Below the pieces are notes generated by a model, which had not been told where the DNA came from, did no database searches, and was given only the letters and a program-made list of their open reading frames with translations. A stretch of DNA of 64,000 nucleotides from JAGXKT01 sp964531695 (GTDB lineage: Bacteria; Planctomycetota; Phycisphaerae; SM23-33). Numbering within the stretch: position 1 is the first letter of the stretch; each line of letters starts with the position of its first letter. Positions 32,528 through 41,718 of this stretch are shown piece after piece. Both the position numbers and the translations under genes were made by a program. The stretch spans positions 62,001-126,000 of the forward strand of contig CAZHEH010000005.1 of the NCBI GenBank assembly GCA_964531695.1, written 5' to 3'.

Positions 32528-34234
32528 ATGATCTCGCGGGTACATTCATCCATACTTCAGGGCATCGACGCGGTTCGCTGCGAGGTCGAGACCGACGTCG
32601 CCATCGGCGGCAACACGGAGCTGAAGCTCGTGGGCCTGCCCGAGGCGGCCGTGAAGGAGTCCGTCAGCCGCATCCAGGCCGCGTTGCGGAACAGCGGCTA
32701 CCGCTGGCCCGGCCCGAAGGTGACGATCAACCTCGCCCCCGCGGACGTGAAGAAGGAATCCGCCGCGCTCGACCTGCCCATCGCCGTGGCGACCATGCTC
32801 GCCGGCGGCATGTTCACCAGCGAGAAGACCGACGACTACCTGCTCATCGGCGAGCTGGCGCTCGACGGGCGCGTCCGCCCGGCCAAGGGCGCGCTGGCCT
32901 CGGCCATGCTCGTCGCGGAGCTGATGCGGACGGAGCGGGACGCGCCGCGCGGGCTGATCGTCCCGGCCGAGAACGCCGCCGAGGCAGCCGTGGTCGACGG
33001 CGTCGAGGTCATCCCGGTGCGGTTCCTCTCGGACGCCGTGGGCTTCCTGACGGATGAGCTGCCGATCGACCCGGTGCACGTGGACCTCGACGAGGTCTTC
33101 GCCACGGAGAGCCGCTACGGCGTGGACTTCTCGGACGTGCGGGGGCAGGAGTCGGTCAAGCGGGCGCTGACCATCGCGGCCGCGGGTCACCACAACCTGC
33201 TGATGATCGGCCCGCCCGGCTCCGGCAAGACGATGCTGGCCAAGCGGATCCCGACGATCCTGCCGCCGCTGGACGCGGCCGAGTCGCTCGAGACCACGCG
33301 CGTGTACTCCTCGCGCGGGCTGCTGGCGCCGGGGCAGTCGCTCATGGCGACGCGCCCGGTGCGGACGCCGCACCACTCATCGAGCTCGGCGGCGTTGATT
33401 GGCGGCGGGGCCATCCCGCAGCCGGGCGAGGTGTCGCTGGCCCACCACGGCGTGCTGTTCCTCGATGAGTTCCCGGAGTTCGCCCGCCCGACGCTGGAGA
33501 TGATCCGCCAGCCGCTGGAGGACGGGTGCGTGACGATCCCGCGCGTGCACGCGACGCTCCGCTTCCCGGCGCGGATCATGCTCGTCGCGGCCATGAACCC
33601 GTGCCCGTGCGGCTACTACACGGACCCGAAGCGCGAGTGCAAATGCTCGCCGCTGCTGGTCGAGCGGTACATGTCTCGGGTGTCGGGGCCGCTGATCGAC
33701 CGGATCGACATCCACGTGGAGGTCCCGCCGGTGTCGTGGCGGCAGCTCCGCGGCCGGGCGGACGGGCAGTCCTCCGCGGACATGCGGAAGCAGGTGCTCC
33801 AGGCGCGGCGGCGCCAGCGTGAGCGGTTCGGCGCCCGGGGCCAAAAGTTGGGCGGAACGGGCGCCGCCGACGGCCGTGCGCCGCGCGAAGTCGGCGGGGC
33901 CGCGGTGGCGGCGCAAGCTCCGATGTCCGTCGCGGCCGGCGGCAGCGGGTCGTCGGCTGCCCGCTACCGAAGTTCGGGGCCCAACTACGAACCACCGCCC
34001 ACCACAACGAACGCCAGCATGTCCTCGCGGCAGGTCCGGCAGTTCTGCAAGCTGGACGAGAACGGCGAATCGATCCTCAAGCGCGCGATGGGCGAGATGG
34101 GCCTGTCCGCGCGGGCCCACGACAAGATCCTCCGCATCGCGCGAACCATCGCCGACATCGAGGGCTGCGACGACATCGCCAGCCACCACGTCGCGGAGGC
34201 GGTGCAGTACCGGCGGCTGGATCGCAAGCTGTGA
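32528..34234 (+). CDS. ComM/YifB-type magnesium-chelatase-like AAA ATPase with an insert
   Basis: A 568-residue protein of the YifB/ComM family, linked in other bacteria to branch migration during natural transformation. Order: N-terminal Lon-protease-like domain (ELKLVGLPEAAVKES) to about residue 170, AAA domain with Walker A GPPGSGKT at 228-235, a Cys motif NPCPCGYY near 358 with CKC at 371-373, and the C-terminal domain (MSSRQVRQFCKLDE, then AHDKILRIARTIADI). Residues 436-494 are an odd Gly/Ala/Ser-rich insert of about 60 residues just before the C-terminal domain. The upstream open extension of this frame is a shadow of the sulfatase gene. Confidence 0.92.
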   Translation: MISRVHSSILQGIDAVRCEVETDVAIGGNTELKLVGLPEAAVKESVSRIQAALRNSGYRWPGPKVTINLAPADVKKESAALDLPIAVATMLAGGMFTSEKTDDYLLIGELALDGRVRPAKGALASAMLVAELMRTERDAPRGLIVPAENAAEAAVVDGVEVIPVRFLSDAVGFLTDELPIDPVHVDLDEVFATESRYGVDFSDVRGQESVKRALTIAAAGHHNLLMIGPPGSGKTMLAKRIPTILPPLDAAESLETTRVYSSRGLLAPGQSLMATRPVRTPHHSSSSAALIGGGAIPQPGEVSLAHHGVLFLDEFPEFARPTLEMIRQPLEDGCVTIPRVHATLRFPARIMLVAAMNPCPCGYYTDPKRECKCSPLLVERYMSRVSGPLIDRIDIHVEVPPVSWRQLRGRADGQSSADMRKQVLQARRRQRERFGARGQKLGGTGAADGRAPREVGGAAVAAQAPMSVAAGGSGSSAARYRSSGPNYEPPPTTTNASMSSRQVRQFCKLDENGESILKRAMGEMGLSARAHDKILRIARTIADIEGCDDIASHHVAEAVQYRRLDRKL

Positions 34235-34277
34235 TTGCGGAGCCCGCGTTCGGCGTGCGGGGCGCGGCGGGCGCCAT

Positions 34278-35972
34278 CTACTCCCGCGGCACGAACTCGT
34301 ACACCTCCAGCCGATCAACCAGCGGAATCGGCTCGCCCGTGTCGCGGTCGCGGGCCACCATCATGCGCTCGCGCTTGTCGCGCCGCGGGAACGCGTACAC
34401 CCGCCGGCCGGTCAGCTCGTAGTCCCGCTGCATCTCGGCCAGCCACGCGTCGCGCGCGGCGCGGTCGAACGGCAGCAGCGGCGTGCGGTACACCGTCACG
34501 CGCAACGGATGCTCGGCCGAAACGGCGTCCCGGTCCGGCGCCCGGCCGGCTCGCAGCCGCGGCGAGCAGACGTGCGCGTAGACCAGGTACTGCGCGCCCC
34601 ACGTCAGCTCCTCGCGCAGGCCGGGCGCGAACTCCTTGCCCAAATCGATCTCGGCGCTGACCAGCTCGGCCTCGTGCGCCCGGTTCACCCAGAACCACCG
34701 GGCGAAGGCGCGCGCCCGCAGGTCCGACTTCGTCTTCCACGGGTTGGCCACGTCGCGGACGATCGACCCGGCGCCGACGCACGCCAGCACGATCAGCAGC
34801 GCCGCCAGCACCCGCCGGCCGTGCGGAGGCCGGCCCGCCAGCGGACGCAGCAGCAGCGATGCGCCCAACCCGAATAGCAGCGCAATCGCCGGCGCGTGAT
34901 GGTGCGCGAACTTCGGATGCCCGCCGTAGGGGTACTGGTGCATCGCCGCCGCGGTGAACTGCATCGCCGCCGGTGCGAGGACCAGCAGCATCAGCCCCCA
35001 TCGCCGGCGCCACGCCAGACCGGCCGCACCCGCCAAGCACAGCAGGAAGGTCAGCGAACTGCCGCCGTTCTCCGAACCGGCCGGGTAGGCCAGCGCCTCC
35101 CCCGCGTGCGTGACGACGAACCACGCCGGCAGCTCCCACGGCCGGAGGATCGGCGGAAACGTGTGCCCCCAGTACCGCTGCATGTAGCCCAGGTCTTCGC
35201 CGCGCTGGGCCTCGGCCGCGATATACACCCCGCCGAACGCCGCCGCCACAAGCAGGCAATACACGGCCCAGGGCAGCCAGGCGAGCCGCGCTCGGCGGGC
35301 GACCAGCACGGCCGCCACGAACAGCCCCAGGCCGCCGGCGACTAGCACGCCGGGGTAACTCAGCCCGACGGCCACCGGCCCGGCCAGCGCCAGCAGCCAC
35401 AGCCAGCGCAGCCGCTCCGGACGGCGCCACCACTCCACCGCCAGGGCGATCAGCACCACCGCCGCCAGCAGGTTCGTCCCGTACTGCTTGGCCTCGGCCG
35501 CGTAGCGGATCGACGGATACGCCACGCTCAGCGCCGCCACCGCCACGAGCAGGGCCGTGCCCTTCGTAAGCCGCCGCGCCACGTGCGCCGCCAGCAGCAG
35601 CCCGGCCGCGCTGGCGACCTGCGGCACCAGCCGCAGCGCCATCTCCGAGTAGCCCAGTAGCTTCACGGCCGCCAGCTCGACCCACAGGAACAGCACCGGC
35701 GCGGCCTGGTGGCAGTCCAGCGGCTTGAGCAGGTCGGCGTAGCCGCGGTCCGCGAGGTTCAGCACGAGGAAGCACTCGTCTTCCCACAGCGGGAAGCGCA
35801 ACGCGTAGCGGATGAACCGCGCCGCGATCCCCAGCGTGAGAAACGCCCAGAACAGCCGCCGCTCCCACACGCGCGGCAGCAACTCCCGGCCCTCGGGCAG
35901 GAGGTCCATCGGCCCGGGGTAGGCCAGCGGGCCGCGCGGGCCGTGCAATTGCGGCGCGTCGTCTCGGGACAT
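34278..35972 (-). CDS. GT-C glycosyltransferase (PMT/ArnT-like) membrane protein
   Basis: A 564-residue polytopic membrane protein with about 10-12 helices. Its N-terminal loop holds FPLWEDECFLVLN, the Trp-x-Asp-Glu motif of dolichyl/undecaprenyl-phosphate-sugar transferases (GT39/GT83-like), where the Asp is catalytic. The C-terminus (about 150 residues after the last helix) is periplasmic-like and charged. It would attach a sugar to a protein or lipid outside the membrane; the acceptor is unknown. The start at 35972 has AAGGAGA upstream; the longer frame has no helix or ribosome site. It is divergent from the GH3 gene across the parS region. Confidence 0.8.
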   Translation of the reverse strand: MSRDDAPQLHGPRGPLAYPGPMDLLPEGRELLPRVWERRLFWAFLTLGIAARFIRYALRFPLWEDECFLVLNLADRGYADLLKPLDCHQAAPVLFLWVELAAVKLLGYSEMALRLVPQVASAAGLLLAAHVARRLTKGTALLVAVAALSVAYPSIRYAAEAKQYGTNLLAAVVLIALAVEWWRRPERLRWLWLLALAGPVAVGLSYPGVLVAGGLGLFVAAVLVARRARLAWLPWAVYCLLVAAAFGGVYIAAEAQRGEDLGYMQRYWGHTFPPILRPWELPAWFVVTHAGEALAYPAGSENGGSSLTFLLCLAGAAGLAWRRRWGLMLLVLAPAAMQFTAAAMHQYPYGGHPKFAHHHAPAIALLFGLGASLLLRPLAGRPPHGRRVLAALLIVLACVGAGSIVRDVANPWKTKSDLRARAFARWFWVNRAHEAELVSAEIDLGKEFAPGLREELTWGAQYLVYAHVCSPRLRAGRAPDRDAVSAEHPLRVTVYRTPLLPFDRAARDAWLAEMQRDYELTGRRVYAFPRRDKRERMMVARDRDTGEPIPLVDRLEVYEFVPRE

Positions 35973-36145
35973 CGGGTCTCCTTGCGTATGGCCGTCTGCC
36001 CGGCCGCCGGGAGGCATACTACCGCCCGTCGCTCCGGCCCGCCACCGCTTCGGCCCAAGTGGCATCGCGGCCGGTCCGGCCGGGGCGAGCACCGACGGCA
36101 ATCGGGACGAGCCGACGCGCTGACCGCCCGAGGCGCAAGCCCAAT

Positions 36146-36161
36146 TGTTCCACGTGGAACA
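36146..36161. other. parS: parS-type centromere palindrome
   Basis: A perfect 16-bp palindrome (TGTTCCAC followed by GTGGAACA), identical to the parS form known from Pseudomonas and related to the broadly conserved TGTTTCACGTGAAACA recognised by chromosomal ParB. It lies in a non-coding region, as many parS sites do. No parA or parB gene is in this window, so the assignment rests on sequence identity to the known site. Confidence 0.8.
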
Positions 36162-36172
36162 CCCGTTTGCCG

Positions 36173-36198
36173 GACGCGATCCTGCGCGCGATCGCGTC
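36173..36198. repeat. Perfect 9-bp hairpin near parS
   Basis: GACGCGATC (36173-36181), 8-base loop, GATCGCGTC (36190-36198). It starts 12 bp after the parS palindrome. There is no T-run, so it is not an obvious terminator. Confidence 0.5.
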
Positions 36199-36294
36199 GT
36201 TTCGCCGGCGTCCCGAGCTGCTTCCCCCGGCCGTAGCGGAACTTGCGCCGCCCGCCCCGGCCGCATCTTTTGACGTTCCGAGGGGGAGCGCCCG

Positions 36295-36341
36295 TGCGCA
36301 GGAATGCGTCACGGTTCCACGGCGCGACGCAATCCTGCGCA
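36295..36341. repeat. 16-bp inverted repeat near parS
   Basis: Arms 36295-36310 and 36326-36341 pair over 16 positions with one mismatch (left TGCGCAGGAATGCGTC), with a 15-base loop. Role unknown. Confidence 0.5.
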
Positions 36342-36601
36342 TGAACGCGCCGCCTGCGCCGCCGGCCGCCATGACGTATCTGCGCGGATGAACCGGCCCC
36401 GGTGACGGATTAGCGGGTATCGGGCGGGTCGAGCCCCGATGGACCGGGCTCACGGGATCGCGCGCCAGGCATGGCGCGAGCCGTGACGCTGCGGCCCCGC
36501 CGGCTCCCCCCGACCTCCCGAACCCCTCGCGTGCCGCTTGATCCGGCCGCTGGTCCGCGCTATGCTCACGCCTCCCGCGACGGCGGACACAAGGAGCAGA
36601 C

Positions 36602-38251
36602 ATGCTGGCGAAGATACCGGACGAACGTGCGCAGTGGATTGACGGGAAGATCGCGGCGATGTCGCTCGAGGCGAAGGTCGCCCAGGTCATCGGCCTGCAC
36701 TTCGCGGAGCGGTCGATCGACGAGGTCGCCGAGCTGATCGAGCGGTACGAGCCGGGGAGCATCCTCGGCGGCGGGGGCGGCAAGGACCAGGAGGGCTCGG
36801 CCCGCATCCGCGAGGTCTTCGCCGACTACAACCGCCGCCACGAGATCCCCATCGTCCTGGCCGGCGATTGCGAGAGCGGCGCGGGCATCAAGGGCGCGAG
36901 CACCTCGTTCCCGTGGGTGATGGCGGTCGGTGCGGCCGACAGCGAGGAGCTGGCCTACGAGATGGGCCTGGCCACGGGCGTCGAGGGCCGTGCGTTCGGC
37001 ATCCAATGGACGTACTCCCCCGTCGTCGACCTGGACATCAACCGCAACCCCATGTGCCTGACCCGCTGCTTCGGCCAGAACCCGCGGCACGTGGCGCGGC
37101 TCGCCCGGGCCTTCATCCGCGGCTGCCAGGAAGACGGCAACATGGCCTGCGCCGCCAAGCACTTCCCCGGCGACGGCGTGGACGAGCGGGACGCGCACGT
37201 CATCACGCCGATCAACCCGATGTCGCTCGACGAGTGGATGGAGACGTACGGGTGCGTCTACCGCGAGGTGATCGAAGAGGGCGTCATGTCGATCATGATC
37301 GGGCACCTCGCCCTGCCGGCCGTGGACGCAGGCGAAGGCGGCTACCTCGACCCGCCTCCCGCGACGGCCAGCCGGAAGATCATGACCGACCTGCTCCGCG
37401 GCGAGCTGGGCTTCGAGGGACTGATCGTCACCGACGCGATCGACATGATCGGCTACGCCGCCCGCCTGCCGAAGGCCCGCCGGGCGGTGACGACGCTGGC
37501 GGCCGGGGCCGACATCGCGCTGCGGTGCGAGGTGCGGGACTTCGAGTGGGTCAAACGGGCCGTAGAAAGCGGCGAGATCCCCGAGGCCCAGCTCGACGCG
37601 TCCGTCCGCCGCGTGCTGGAGATGAAGACGCGGCTGGGGCTGTTCGACGAAAAGCCCCTGCCGGACGCGGCCGGCATGAAGGAGCGCTTCGAGACGGCGT
37701 CACGGGCGATTTCGGACCAATCGGTGTGCGTCCTGCGGGACGAGACGGGCTTGCTGCCCGTGGAGCTCTCGCCGGGCGCGAAGGTGCTGACGATCGACTT
37801 GCAGTTCGCCGGTCGGCTCCGCGGGCGCGTGCAGGGGCTCAGCGAGGTCGTCGCGGCCCTCGAGCAGCGCGGCCACGAGGTAACCCACATGGTCTCGCCC
37901 GTGCACGGCGATTTCGACGTGATCCCGGTACTCGACCGGCACGAGGCGGTCTTCGTGAACTTCCACATCCCGCCTCGGTACGGAACGGTCCGGATGCACA
38001 GCGAGATCATCGACGCTCTGTGGAACGCCTGGTGGCTGGACCACGGGAAGGTCGTGTTCACCACGTTTGGCAACCCATACACGCTCTGGGAACTGCCGTG
38101 GATGCCGAACTGCGTGGCGACGTTCAGCAACAACGCCAACGCCCAGCGCGCGGCCGTGAAGGTCTGGCTCGGCGAGGCGTCGCCCCAGGGCAAATGCCCC
38201 GTGCGGCTGGAAGGGTTTTTCGACATGCAGGTCGGGGACCGAAGCGGATGA
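36602..38251 (+). CDS. Glycoside hydrolase family 3 (NagZ-like N-terminal domain)
   Basis: A 549-residue family-3 glycosidase. AAKHFPGDGVDERDAHV at about 184-200 is the substrate-binding Lys-His loop of the beta-N-acetylhexosaminidase branch, and Asp278 in FEGLIVTDAIDM is the nucleophile. The C-terminal part (from about 370) is the second GH3 domain, present as in some GH3 hexosaminidases. The usual NagZ loop is KHFPGHG; here the His before the last Gly is Asp (KHFPGDG), so the acid/base dyad may differ. No signal peptide is visible. The ATG follows AAGGAG. Confidence 0.88.
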   Translation: MLAKIPDERAQWIDGKIAAMSLEAKVAQVIGLHFAERSIDEVAELIERYEPGSILGGGGGKDQEGSARIREVFADYNRRHEIPIVLAGDCESGAGIKGASTSFPWVMAVGAADSEELAYEMGLATGVEGRAFGIQWTYSPVVDLDINRNPMCLTRCFGQNPRHVARLARAFIRGCQEDGNMACAAKHFPGDGVDERDAHVITPINPMSLDEWMETYGCVYREVIEEGVMSIMIGHLALPAVDAGEGGYLDPPPATASRKIMTDLLRGELGFEGLIVTDAIDMIGYAARLPKARRAVTTLAAGADIALRCEVRDFEWVKRAVESGEIPEAQLDASVRRVLEMKTRLGLFDEKPLPDAAGMKERFETASRAISDQSVCVLRDETGLLPVELSPGAKVLTIDLQFAGRLRGRVQGLSEVVAALEQRGHEVTHMVSPVHGDFDVIPVLDRHEAVFVNFHIPPRYGTVRMHSEIIDALWNAWWLDHGKVVFTTFGNPYTLWELPWMPNCVATFSNNANAQRAAVKVWLGEASPQGKCPVRLEGFFDMQVGDRSG

Positions 38252-38497
38252 TCCGCTGGTCCCGGTCGCCGGCCCGCGGCCGGCGGGCAAGCCGCAACGC
38301 GCCGACCCATGGCGGGATCCGCGCGCCCGCATGCGCGGGCACGGTAGGGCCGCCGCAAGTCCGAGCGCGACGCTCGGCCAGTCCTTCGCATCGTTCTTGA
38401 CGACCGGCCGGCGGTCCGTAGGATGCCTCCCATACGCGACCTTTCGCGCCGCTCTCACCTGTCCGCGCGGTACGCCGACCCGAAGCGAGGATGAAGC

Positions 38498-40531
38498 GTG
38501 CGACGAGCCATCGTCATCGGGATTATCTGTGCGTTGGGCATCGCGGCGTACGGATACATTCACGGCAACGTGTTCCGCTTGTCGAACTTGGTCGGCAACC
38601 ACTTCCCCGCATCCGTATTCGGCGCGCTGGTCGTAGTGGTGCTGGTGGTCAACCCCCTGCTGGCCCGCGTCCGTCCACAATGGCGGCTTCGACCGAAGGA
38701 ACTGGCGGTCATCGTGGCGTTGGTGCTGGTGACCTGCGGCATACCCGGAGCCGCCTTGGGCGCCTACTTCCCTCCGGCCGTGACCGTGCCCATACAGATG
38801 AACCGGACGAACGTGGGCTGGCGGGCCCGCGACACGCTGAGCTACCTGCCGGAAGACGCGCTGTTCAATGATGGGCGCTACGAGGAAGTCGCCCTGGCCC
38901 AGGTCTACAACGGGTTGGGCGAAGAGCCCGGACCGGTCGAGCCGGACGAGGTGCCCTGGTCGCGATGGGCCGGGACCTTGGGCGTTTGGCTGCCTTTGGC
39001 GGCGCTGCTGGGCGTGGCGACCATTCTGCTATCGCTGGTCATTTACCGCCAGTGGGCACACCGCGAGCGGCTGCGGTTCCCGATCGCCTCCTTCGCCAAC
39101 GCGATAATGGAACAGCAGCCGGGGAGAGCCCTGCCGTCCATCTTCCGCAGCCGGGGGCTCTGGATCGGCCTGGCCGTAGTCCTGGGCATCCGACTGGTCA
39201 ACGGCGTGAACTTGTGGATGGACGGGGCCTTCATTGAGATCCCGTTGGTGTACGACTTCGCCCAAGTGGGCCGGAAATGGCCGGACCTGACTTCCTCCCT
39301 ATCCGGCCAGCTCCTGTTCACGCCGCGGCTCTTCCCGACCGTGATGGCGTTTGCCTATTTCCTGGCCTCCGACGTCAGTCTCAGTCTCGGACTGACGCAG
39401 CCGCTCTATGTCTTCCTGGAGATGATCCTGCTGGCCGCGGGCGTCGACTTCGCCAGCGATTACGTCACCGGCGGCGGCGTGCGGTCGCAGCTCGCCGGAT
39501 CCTGGCTGGCCATGGGTCTGGTCACGGTCTATCTGGGCCGCAGCTACTACGCGAACGTAGCCCGGCAGGCGGTGACGTTCCGCCCGAGGCCCGGCGTACG
39601 GGGCTACGAGGCGTGGGCGCTGCGGCTGTTCCTCCTCGTGACCGTGGCGCTGTGCCTGCTGCTCGTCCGGCTCGGGCTGGACTGGCCTCTTGCCGTGGCG
39701 ATGGTCCTGCTGATGCTGACCGTCTTCCTGGTCATGGCGCGAATCAACGCCGAAAGCGGCCTGTTCTTCATCCAGCCGTTCATACACCCCGCGGCGGTCT
39801 TCCTGGGCGCGCTGGGCGCGTTCGGCGTGGGCCCGCATGCGCTGGCCATCATCGCGATGGCAAGCTTGATACTCATCTTCGACCCGCGCGCGGCCCTCAT
39901 GCCGTTCGTGACCAACGGGCTGCGGATGTGCGATTCCGTCAAGGCGTCCGTGGCGCGGGTGGGCTTCGGCGCAGCGCCGCTCTATGCCGCCGGGGTCGTC
40001 CTTGCGGTCGGTGTAGCCGTATGGGCCACATATAGCTACGGGTTGCCGCACCACGGCTGGTGGACGACCGACGCGTCCCCGAAGCTCACGATCAACGCGG
40101 TGGACAGCACCGTGTCGGACCTGGAACGCCGGGGCCGCCTGAACGAGTCCGTCCAGCTCTCGGCATGGGAGCGGCTGACCCGCGCGGAGCCCGACCGGAG
40201 GTTCCTCTGGTGGGCCGGCATCGGGCTTGCGGCCGTGCTGGGGCTGACGGTGCTGCGGCTGCGGCTGCCCCGCTGGCCGCTCCATCCGATCCTCCTGCTC
40301 GCCTGGGGCACGTTCCCGATGTGGATGATGAGCCACTCGTTCCTGCTTGGCTGGCTGGTCAAGACCCTCGTCACGAAGTTCGGCGGGCAGAAGGCCTACC
40401 GTAGCGGGCGGGCGATCATGATCGGCGTGATCATCGGCGACCTGCTCGGCGCGCTGCTGTTCAACCTGATCGGCGCCGGCTACTTCGCCGCCACCGGTCT
40501 GCCGCCCAAGAGCTACAAGGTCTTCCCGTGA
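38498..40531 (+). CDS. DUF6785/DUF6784-like polytopic membrane protein
   Basis: A 677-residue integral membrane protein with about 14 hydrophobic helices, matching by pattern the oligopeptide-transporter-like DUF6785 family common in planctomycetes. Characteristic blocks: FPPAVTVPIQMNRTNVGWRA (periplasmic loop), ASDVSLSLGLTQPLYVFLE, and MARINAESGLFFIQPF. A GTG start after GAGGAT is used. Function is not known; relatives are presumed transporters. It follows the GH3 gene by about 250 bp and could import its products, but that is inference. Confidence 0.72.
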   Translation: MRRAIVIGIICALGIAAYGYIHGNVFRLSNLVGNHFPASVFGALVVVVLVVNPLLARVRPQWRLRPKELAVIVALVLVTCGIPGAALGAYFPPAVTVPIQMNRTNVGWRARDTLSYLPEDALFNDGRYEEVALAQVYNGLGEEPGPVEPDEVPWSRWAGTLGVWLPLAALLGVATILLSLVIYRQWAHRERLRFPIASFANAIMEQQPGRALPSIFRSRGLWIGLAVVLGIRLVNGVNLWMDGAFIEIPLVYDFAQVGRKWPDLTSSLSGQLLFTPRLFPTVMAFAYFLASDVSLSLGLTQPLYVFLEMILLAAGVDFASDYVTGGGVRSQLAGSWLAMGLVTVYLGRSYYANVARQAVTFRPRPGVRGYEAWALRLFLLVTVALCLLLVRLGLDWPLAVAMVLLMLTVFLVMARINAESGLFFIQPFIHPAAVFLGALGAFGVGPHALAIIAMASLILIFDPRAALMPFVTNGLRMCDSVKASVARVGFGAAPLYAAGVVLAVGVAVWATYSYGLPHHGWWTTDASPKLTINAVDSTVSDLERRGRLNESVQLSAWERLTRAEPDRRFLWWAGIGLAAVLGLTVLRLRLPRWPLHPILLLAWGTFPMWMMSHSFLLGWLVKTLVTKFGGQKAYRSGRAIMIGVIIGDLLGALLFNLIGAGYFAATGLPPKSYKVFP

Positions 40532-40567
40532 GTCCGCCAACAGCAGACGCCCGGTCCGGCCTCGCCC

Positions 40568-41037
40568 TTACAGCACCATCTCGGCCTTCGTGCGGCTCTG
40601 CAGATCGAGCCCGGCCATGGACTCGATCTCGTAGCAGTTGCCGAGCGTGTCGCGGAGGATGCACCGGTCCTCGGTGACCCAAATGGCGTTGGTTTCGGGC
40701 GATTTCATCAGAAACTGCCGCCGCCCACGGTCGGTCTCGACGTCCCAGTAGCGGTTGCCGAAGGTCGCGCGCGCAGTCAGCACCCGCAGAACCTTCGGCA
40801 GGAAGTACCGCCGCGACAGCTCGTCGAGCACGATGGCGCGGGAGTCGGCGTCCAGCTCGTAGATCGTCTTGACGAAGGCGACTTCCCTTTTCTTCGTGGC
40901 GTGCAGGATAAGATCAGCCCGTTGGGCTGCGTCAGCGGGCGGCTCCAGACGATCCGCACGGGGGTCGGCTCGCCGTCGCCGTCCCGCGCGACCACCTGGT
41001 CGCCGCGCCGCTCAAGTTTCACTTCGCGTTCCGTCAC
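40568..41037 (-). pseudogene. DUF1854 protein, frameshifted
   Basis: The two halves of a DUF1854 protein lie in different frames. The N-terminal part (starting GTG 41037: VVARDGDGEPTPVRIVWSRPL, then QPNGLIL) breaks near 40905-40912. The C-terminal part (HATKKREVAFVKTIYELD, then FLPKVLRVLTARATFGNRYW, VETDRGRRQF) continues to TAA 40570-40568. One missing base (TCCTGCAC where TCCCTGCAC would restore it) explains the break. DUF1854 genes commonly follow an ABC exporter gene, and here one lies 31 bp upstream on the same strand, but truncated. The operon therefore appears to be decaying. Sequencing error in a short C-run is the alternative. Confidence 0.75.
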
Positions 41038-41068
41038 GGTTACGGTCCCGCCCTTTCTATATAGCCGA

Positions 41069-41620
41069 TCACTCGCTCCAGATGGTCGACTGCAGCTTGC
41101 TCAGTTCCGTCTGCGTCTTGACCAGCCCGGCGTACGTCCCGCCGGAGGCCATCAACTCCTCGTGCGTGCCGACCTCGACGATCTTGCCCTCGTCGATCAC
41201 CACGAGCCGGTGGGCGTTGCGGAGCGTCGCCAGCCGGTGGGCGATGGCGATGGTCGTGCGGTCGGCCACCAGGCGCGTGATGGCCTCCTGGATGGCCTTC
41301 TCCGTCTCGCTGTCGACTGAGCTGGTCGCCTCGTCGAGGATCAGGATCGGCGGGTCGTGCAGGATGGCCCGCGCGATGGCGATCCTCTGCTTCTCGCCGC
41401 CGGACAGGGCCGTGCCGCCCTCGCCGACGATGCTGTCGTAGCCGTACTCCTTGTCCACGATGAACTCGTGGGCGTTGGCGGCCCGCGCGGCCCGCACCAC
41501 GTCGTCGAAGTCCTTCTCCGGCGAGCCGTAGCGGATGTTCTCCAGGATGCTCGCCCGGAAGACGAACGGGTCCTGCATCACCAGGCCGATCTGGCTGCGC
41601 AGGTCGTGCAGGCCTGATGC
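41069..41620 (-). pseudogene. ABC exporter ATPase, C-terminal part only
   Basis: About 180 residues of an ABC exporter nucleotide-binding domain, from the Q-loop (HDLRSQIGLVMQDPFVFRAS) through signature LSGGEKQRIAIARAIL, Walker B ILILDEATSSVDSETE and the H-loop (IAIAHRLATL). The membrane domain and Walker A that should precede it (over 350 residues) are absent: upstream of about 41620 the DNA is the promoter region of the next, divergent gene. The frame has no stop inside the remnant, so the deletion looks recent. It cannot bind ATP properly and is most likely a dead gene. The DUF1854 partner downstream is frameshifted. Confidence 0.85.
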
Positions 41621-41718
41621 GTCGCGGGCAGACCCCTTATTCGGCATTGCCCCGCCCCGCGCCGCGCGGCACAATACGCGCAGTCAACTCCGGTATCTTA
41701 CGAAGGGAGCCCGAACCC

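Larger units (their letters stand above)
35973..36601. other. 629-bp non-coding region with parS-type site and hairpins
   Basis: Divergent region between the glycosyltransferase and GH3 genes. No frame has family-like composition. It holds the palindrome at 36146-36161, a perfect 9-bp hairpin at 36173-36198, and a 16-bp hairpin at 36295-36341. Confidence 0.6.

Noticed and set aside
36059..36391. 110-residue plus-strand frame crossing the parS palindrome
   Set aside because: No ribosome site, composition like random GC-rich DNA (Pro/Arg/Ala), and it contains two hairpins and parS; more likely non-coding.
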